Shown here one piece after another: positions 60,001 through 64,000 of a stretch of 64,000 bases of DNA. The notes beneath the pieces are model-generated. The model was given only the letters and a program-made list of their open reading frames with translations. It made no database searches and was not told the DNA's origin. Origin of the DNA: Siphonodentalium dalli. Lineage: Eukaryota > Mollusca > Scaphopoda > Gadilida > Siphonodentaliidae. The DNA is taken from contig CP136065.1 of assembly GCA_032622095.1 (NCBI GenBank), positions 36,738,732-36,802,731 on the forward strand. The letters are read 5' to 3'. Every line of letters begins with the position of its first letter. Position 1 is the first letter of the stretch. A program made the translations under genes and the position numbers.

Positions 60001-61939
60001 TGTTCATTCCAATCTATGTTTTGTCGCTCATAACGGCGGCTGATATTGAATTTTATTCATATAATCTGAATTGGATATCTGAAGTTCTAAACATAAGGTA
60101 ATCAATTGAGTTCCGCATCTAGTGATCGCGCACCGTGTAGACAATTTACATAGTGTCGATACAGATTACAAATATATGCGGTGATTGATCAGCATCACGG
60201 GTTGCGATCGAAGCACATAATTTGCATAAGCACATCTATTCTGAACGGCATACATTCAAAATTACCTACTTTGGCTAATTTGGCAACTTTGTGCTTCAAT
60301 TTTTGTGAGCTCAGGTCATTTGGCATGTGTTATTTAGACACAAAAAAATGAGACAACACCGAAGTAACACTGATTCGAAAATATCCGAATCAGCGGACCG
60401 ATTCAGTGTCGATCTCGAATCAGGTGCCCGATATCGACATCGAATCGAATCTTGAATATTCGCAGGTCCCCAGTGTCTGTCTCTGTAACTCTGTCATGAT
60501 TTTCGCACATCTAAAAATATATAACCCTCATGTCTGACTTTGACTATATTTTGACCATGTCCTGTTGAATACGACATGCAGAATTTCAGCCTAATTGGTT
60601 AAGGACAACCTGTGATATAACGTGTTTCCCAAAGGTTATCAAGGTGATATTTTCAGTAATATAATGTGTTTCTCTGAACACGAATGTGATTTAAAGGGGT
60701 ACTGTACGCCAAATGTTGTTTTTGGTTTCTATAGTCTCCGAGTCGGAGAATAAGGTAACAATTTTTCCATTATTTGAAAGTCTGTTGAGTACGAAGTCAT
60801 GTTACGGATGACAAATTTACCGGAATGCAAAAATACAAATTGTCGTTGTCGAGTAATTTTTGTAAAGTTTTCAACCAAATGAATCAAATAAAAGTTATAT
60901 TATATGCATACTAGTCCCATATAATCATTTAAGTTATTGTATCGTCGCTAGTCAGTGAGTGGCTTGAGTGTTCTCCCCGTATCATCATAATATTGTAATC
61001 GATCGTGTGTGCGATCGGTTTAAAAATCCAGTATCCCTCAATTACTGTTTTTGATTACGGTAATTCGTAATTTAATTGACGCCATTTTATGGCTCCAGTC
61101 ATAAATTCAATTTATGTCAAATTATTAAATTTTAAATTATAAAATTTTAAGATAGCCTATTAACCTGAGCGTTTACAGAATACATCTTCGACTCAAATTA
61201 CTTATGTTTCTATATATTATCGATATTAGATCGTTGTTGTCACCGGAAATTTAATGAAAATGGCGTACAGTACCCCTTTAAGTGGCATCCGTCATTACAA
61301 AACACCAAAGCCAAATTCCTGACAAACTCCATGCATCATTTGCCTGCTTTCTTTATATCACTATCAATGGTGATGATATTTTGAATTATTTTCCTGTTTG
61401 TCACCCATCATTTGTGATGGCCAATTCCCTAGTACATTAATACTAAACATCAAAAACAGTATTTGATATACATTAACCAAACTATTCAATCGTTCCTGAT
61501 TCCACTGTAAAGAAAAATTGCTTTTATACCTGAAGGCTGAAGCGGCCCATTTTTTCGTAGCTGAATCTTCACATTTTCCAGACCAGGTGAAAACAGTCCT
61601 TCCTAAGTTACTAATGTTTATAAAATTGTTAAAAAATAGAAAATGTATTGTCACATATACATGTATTTATTTATATATACATATACGCCAGTCATATAAT
61701 AACAACAGGGGATTATCTCCAAAAAATCCAGACAAAGTGGCTTAATATTTAACACAAATGAGACTTGGAGAAGTTAATTACACCGTCATGGAGCTCATTA
61801 ATTCCCTTTGTAAGTTTTTACATGTCAGTTCATCATGATGTTGTCAAGTTATTGAATATACATATAATCTTGCTTTTGCAGCCTGAGTGTTCCAGAATCA
61901 ACACCTTTCACAGCTGTACTGAAATTTGCTGCTGAGGAG
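48013..61939 (+). CDS. ufm1: Ubiquitin-fold modifier 1 (partial gene, residues 1-39)
   Basis: UFM1 is a small ubiquitin-like protein that is activated by UBA5, carried by UFC1 and ligated by UFL1 to targets such as the ribosomal protein RPL26 at the ER. The start codon is split: exon 1 ends ...CAACAT at 48014 before GTGAGT, and exon 2 supplies the G. The coding exons visible are 48113-48169 and 61882-61939. Joined, they read M, then SKVTFKITLTSDPKLPYK, I, then LSVPESTPFTAVLKFAAEE. This is the first 39 residues of an 85-residue family that is almost invariant in animals. Intron phases (2, 2 and 0) are consistent across the joins. The first intron is 98 bp (48015-48112). The second is 13,712 bp (48170-61881) and full of mobile elements. 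The remaining exons, including the C-terminal glycine needed for conjugation, must lie beyond 64000. Confidence 0.95.
48113..48169 (+). CDS. ufm1: ufm1 exon 2
   Basis: 57 nt between acceptor TTATTCAACAG and donor AAAAT|GTGAGT. It completes the ATG and encodes residues 2-19, SKVTFKITLTSDPKLPYK, forming the first beta hairpin of the ubiquitin-like fold. The last two bases start codon 20. Confidence 0.95.
48170..50016. other. Start of ufm1 intron 2, no element recognised
   Basis: Minus-strand frames at 48432-48644 and 49089-49307 are short and unrecognised. Confidence 0.4.
50017..50190 (+). mobile_element. Left end of the TAGTGATGTA hAT family, truncated
   Basis: TAGTGCTGTACCGATTATTG opens about 170 bp matching the left end of the element at 55400, including GGCAAGATATCGGTATCG and ATACATGTCGCGTCCTTTGT. 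The match then stops. No right end was found. Confidence 0.7.
50318..50912 (+). mobile_element. Helitron-like element with tandem cores, copy 2
   Basis: It starts ATAGACTCTAACACTGCTCG after a TATG/TGTG microsatellite and shares GATCCGACTC and GGTCCAATTTCACGTG with the element at 23320. Three further units contain CAATTCAAGGTCAAATC (near 50580, 50710 and 50833; spacing about 125-130 bp). It ends with a CCCGGACGAAGTAGGG hairpin-like stretch followed by TCCACCAGCTACT. Confidence 0.55.
51090..52480 (-). repeat. Diverged units of the 160 bp CATGGCCGCC repeat family, inverted
   Basis: Phrases such as CTGGCGACAATGTTTTCC, GATAGCTCCCATCTAGTTGT, AAGATCAATATAAAGTGTGG and GATCGGACAAGGGGTGT are the complement-strand counterparts of the array at 57.4-59.2 kb. 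At least five decayed units are visible (near 51170, 51340, 51500, 51670 and 52330). The plus-strand 77- and 120-codon frames here are by-products of the repeat. Confidence 0.6.
52466..52772. repeat. Tandem duplication, about 170 bp
   Basis: CTTAAAAAGATT, TTTTTATGTTCACTTTATAA and ACTGAGTCATCTTTGTCATG recur in the same order from 52466 and from 52637. Confidence 0.9.
52773..53460. other. No gene recognised
   Basis: TTTTATTCCGAGTTGGC occurs twice in tandem near 52951 and 52969. Nothing else. Confidence 0.4.
53461..54357 (+). repeat. Copy A of a 0.9 kb promoter-like segment
   Basis: This segment is homologous along its whole length to 55551-56456. It contains a 17-base poly-C run (53516-53532), several CACGTG-type words, a TATA-like GTTTATATAAATAG near 53990, and further right a CCAAT box (AACCAATCAGAG) with GGGCGGG. 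These are promoter-like features, but the 114-codon frame beginning at 54146 is not maintained in copy B, so I do not call a gene. Copy A lacks the hAT ends that surround copy B. Confidence 0.85.
54358..55399. other. No gene recognised; weak minus-strand start exon candidate
   Basis: On the minus strand an ATG at 55139 opens MNLFSEHGFPSHGAKKQNGD followed by an acidic stretch, with a possible donor (AATG|GTAAAA) near 55048. There is no further support. Confidence 0.25.
55551..56456 (+). repeat. Copy B of the 0.9 kb promoter-like segment, inside the hAT
   Basis: About nine-tenths identical by eye to 53461-54357. It lacks the long poly-C run, has a shifted frame, and carries a roughly 45 bp insertion near 56214-56257. 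Confidence 0.85.
56214..56263 (+). mobile_element. Tiny retroposon tail insertion
   Basis: Relative to copy A, copy B has an insert ending AATAAAGTATTTTATTTTAT, flanked by TGGTATA on both sides (56209-56215 and 56257-56263). A polyadenylation-like AATAAA, a (TTTTA)n tail and short direct repeats fit a severely 5'-truncated LINE or SINE. Confidence 0.5.
56732..57429. other. No gene recognised; two ATAAAGAGCGTTTC motifs
   Basis: TATAAAGAGCGTTTC lies at 56836 and AATAAAGAGCGTTTCC at 56886. Frames on the minus strand are short and very AT-rich. Confidence 0.4.
57430..59195 (+). repeat. 160 bp tandem array, about 11 units
   Basis: AAAACATGGC(C/T)GCC(G/A)GCAGCC and CATGACTAAATCCTTTGGCA recur every 150-170 bp (the latter near 57521, 57684, 58002, 58165, 58330, 58650, 58801, 58964 and 59120, with variants between). 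A GAAATTTGTCATGG phrase and GTAGATGGGAACGAGTCATT sit between them. Minus-strand frames across several units give related peptides (KDLVMQRVKSKMAAG), but units are interrupted by stops. I treat it as a dispersed repeat family rather than a gene. Confidence 0.9.
59386..60472 (+). mobile_element. hAT-type non-autonomous transposon with 8 bp duplication
   Basis: The terminal inverted repeats TAGGGATCTGCGAAT and ATTCGCAGGTCCCCA match at 13 of 15 positions. GTGTCTGT flanks both sides (59378-59385 and 60473-60480). The 1,087 bp interior has no transposase frame. Relatives lie at 62441-63402 and 42396-42502. Confidence 0.9.
60691..61281. mobile_element. TTAA-flanked MITE of a second family
   Basis: It starts TTAAAGGGGTACTGTACGCC and ends GGCGTACAGTACCCCTTTAA: a perfect inverted repeat with TTAA on both sides. 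591 bp, AT-rich, no frame. The shared TTAA plus AAAGG start suggests the same broad superfamily as the 0.5 kb MITEs, but the interiors are unrelated. Confidence 0.92.
61282..61881. other. End of ufm1 intron 2
   Basis: A short stretch at 61535-61608 is open on both strands with splice-like edges, but it is too ambiguous to call. The branch and pyrimidine region before exon 3 reads ATCTTGCTTTTGCAG. Confidence 0.4.
61882..61939 (+). CDS. ufm1: ufm1 exon 3
   Basis: 58 nt between acceptor TTGCTTTTGCAG and donor GAG|GTTAGT. It completes codon 20 and encodes LSVPESTPFTAVLKFAAEE, residues 21-39, the second strand and first helix of the ubiquitin-like fold. It ends in phase 0. The next exon is not in the window. 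Confidence 0.96.
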
Positions 61940-62440
61940 GTTAGTGAAGTTAAACCACTCATGTTCCACAGCGATCTGAACGAAATACTTTATTCACTAA
62001 ATTTAGAAAGTCACCTACCATTTTCATTGTAATTGATCTGGTAGTGAATTTTATTCATTAAATTTTGAACAGAATTGTATAAAGATTTCTAATGTTGTGG
62101 AAAACTATTTGATAATTAATTATGGGGGGGGGGAATAATTCTGGTACTCCTTTTGGGTGATGAAGGCAGAGCGTGGGAACAATTGATTTTCAAATTATTC
62201 TGCCTTTCTCTGGACTCACTAGGAACATGTACCATTATTTAATTTGCAATGGAGATAAAAGAACAAAATAAATTGCAGATAATTTTAGTTGCTGGAAGAT
62301 GGCATAATGTTCTGAGCTAGCACTGCAATAGCTGCACAATCTGTTGAATGATTTATCACCAAAGAAGGCTCTTCTGATAATAGAAGAATATGATATGATA
62401 CATTCTATAATAGATAGTTTCTTTCAACTACATGTACATG
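61940..62440. other. ufm1 intron 3, no element recognised
   Basis: A run of nine G at about 62125 is the only oddity. Confidence 0.4.
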
Positions 62441-63402
62441 TAAGCCCTGCGAATCGGGGATTTTCATTTCGATTAGAATCCGCAAAATATTCAAAATCAC
62501 ATTGAATCTCAAATTGAATAGTCTCGAGTGTATCAAGAGTGAAGATATAGAACCGTTCAGGAATGCTTAAATTGGTTGTCATAATGAACCGTAAAGTTGC
62601 GTACACGTCGTAATAATAGATCATAAATGAATATTGTATTATCTAGCCATAGTAATGTATTTTTGTGCTATAGAGTGTCTCCAATAAGGTGAAGACAGTA
62701 AACTTGAAAATGCATGCAGTTCATTTACAAATATGAACATATACTAGTATGAATGTGATGTTCAAAGGATGTATGGAAATAACAGTAGACCTAGTGTCAT
62801 ACCAAACACTGACATTCATTAAACTTTGTCAGTCTCCATGTGATATACTTAAATTTGTCATTTTGTGTCATTTTTAACTCCTTTATCTTTGGAAATTTAC
62901 AGAATTGAGACTGACGATGTTTGCCAAATGATGTTGTACAATGTACATGTATGTAATTTCCATGTCAGATACAATTGCTGCAACCTCGTGGTCAGTGTGG
63001 ACTTAGGGCTATGTCATTCCCAAGGGGATATGGCGATACATTTATACTAGCAGATCATTTGCAGGGCTCAAAATACTTTTAATTTTGCGAGAATCAAATG
63101 CTGAATGAAGTTAGGAATCAAGCACTGAAAATTGAAAAGTTTCGCGAGAATCATTACGAGAATCCATTCGGGATTCTCGTCGAATCTTAAGGCCTGATTT
63201 TTGACACTGATATATCTATATGTGTGATTGTTTAATAGCTAGTATTGTGAAGTCTCTAGGCACAAAAAGCATTATGGTCTGTTGAAACCAAGGAAAAGAG
63301 CACCTGATGAAAAGATTTGATAGAATTTGAATCAGGACAGTCAATTTTGAATCGAATCAGAGGAAATATTTCAAATCAAATTAATCGATTCACAGGGGCC
63401 TA
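62441..63402. mobile_element. hAT-like element, relative of the one at 59386
   Basis: The left end, TAAGCCCTGCGAATCGGGGA, is very close to the left end at 59386. The right end, reverse complemented, reads TAGGCCCCTGTGAATCG. No matching 8 bp duplication is visible, so it is old or one end is displaced. A palindrome, CGAGAATCCATTCGGGATTC, lies near 63158. No frame. Confidence 0.5.
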
Positions 63403-64000
63403 CTTCCAACCACTGCTGAAAAAAGATCACTAGAATGGACGAGAGCTAGTGTCAATTAAAGAATAACAAGTCTCAGGGGTATTGTCTCATATTCTTCAAC
63501 AATTTGTTCAGAAACTAGACCAGTGTATGTGTATTGACTTCCATCAACTAGCCTCATTCGCCTAACAGCATGTGCCAACAATCTGTTTCCAAGACCACAA
63601 AATATTGAAGGGACAAACAGTTTAATTGTTACTTGTTAAATTACCTCTATCTGTGTTAGGACATGTACATGTATAGTCCATTTAAAAAGAAATGGAAATT
63701 CCCAAAGTCATTCGATCGTCAAAAATATAGAGTTATCACACCTGGAACATAGCCAGGTGGTTTTGATTTCAATGATACGTCTTTCTCAGAATTCATGCTC
63801 AGAAATAAATTATGTTATGAACACTTTGAGTACTGATATTTAAGATCAATGTATCCCATGAATATACTCCTTATTTCTCCAAGTATTTTTTATTTGCTAC
63901 GGCAGAACTCCCGGTATCAGATGGTTTTTTTCATCGGTTCTATAGTAGATTGTTTCTATAGGTCTAATAATTGAATTGTTGACAATGTGGAGCAACTGCA
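63403..64000. other. ufm1 intron 3 continues, no feature recognised
   Basis: No exon matching the rest of UFM1 was found before the window ends. Confidence 0.4.

Noticed and set aside
61518..61660. Possible extra exon with CCAGACCAG|GTGAAAA in the ufm1 intron
   Set aside because: Both strands are open with splice-like edges, and inclusion would interrupt the invariant UFM1 sequence between residues 20 and 21.

Overview
This is a 64 kb piece of a repeat-rich, AT-rich animal genome. A lophotrochozoan, most likely a mollusc, is suggested by three things: a tRNA-derived SINE with an (AATC)n tail of the kind common in molluscs, helitron-like tandem-core elements, and a host gene with metazoan exon structure. 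I see no bacterial or organellar sequence. Coding density is very low, and most of what can be recognised is mobile DNA. The one host gene I can name with confidence is ufm1 (ubiquitin-fold modifier 1, plus strand). Its start codon is split by a 98 bp intron at 48015, its second exon is 48113-48169 and its third is 61882-61939. The rest lies beyond the right edge. Its second intron is 13.7 kb and has collected at least eight mobile or tandem elements. A second probable host gene is the first coding exon of a membrane-anchored protein on the minus strand (19558-19735), with a TATA box and a consensus splice donor. || Layout from left to right: 0-6 kb holds a foldback element, a 20 bp minisatellite, a nine-copy 383 bp satellite and AT-rich repeats. 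6-15 kb is mostly unrecognised sequence with a nested DNA-transposon pair (9.9-11.6 kb) and a decayed LINE 3' end. 15.7-16.1 kb is an unusual double-hairpin element. 18.5-20.5 kb has two TTAA-flanked 0.5 kb MITEs on either side of the membrane-protein exon. 21.6-28 kb is minisatellites, a helitron-like element, another LINE 3' end and an isolated C2H2 zinc-finger exon. 29.6-31.3 kb is a frameshifted LINE reverse transcriptase. 31.9-39.0 kb is the most interesting structure: a broken 3.2 kb gene of an unnamed family with repeated CxxC...HxxC motifs, enclosed by an inner pair of about 0.37 kb inverted repeats and an outer pair of 0.5 kb inverted TTAA elements. 39-48 kb has hairpins, a SINE with perfect target-site duplications and an unidentified 149-codon open frame. 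48-64 kb is the ufm1 locus with its element-filled intron, including two hAT-type elements with 8 bp duplications, one of which carries a copy of about 0.9 kb of neighbouring promoter-like sequence. || A 15 bp motif, ATAAACGCTCTTTAT, or close variants, recurs about 18 times. It sits inside the TTAA MITEs, in a cluster just upstream of the broken CxxC/HxxC gene, and in diverged repeats upstream of ufm1. It links the MITEs with the composite element and may be a protein-binding site. All reading was by eye, so identities and edges are approximate unless target-site duplications are given.
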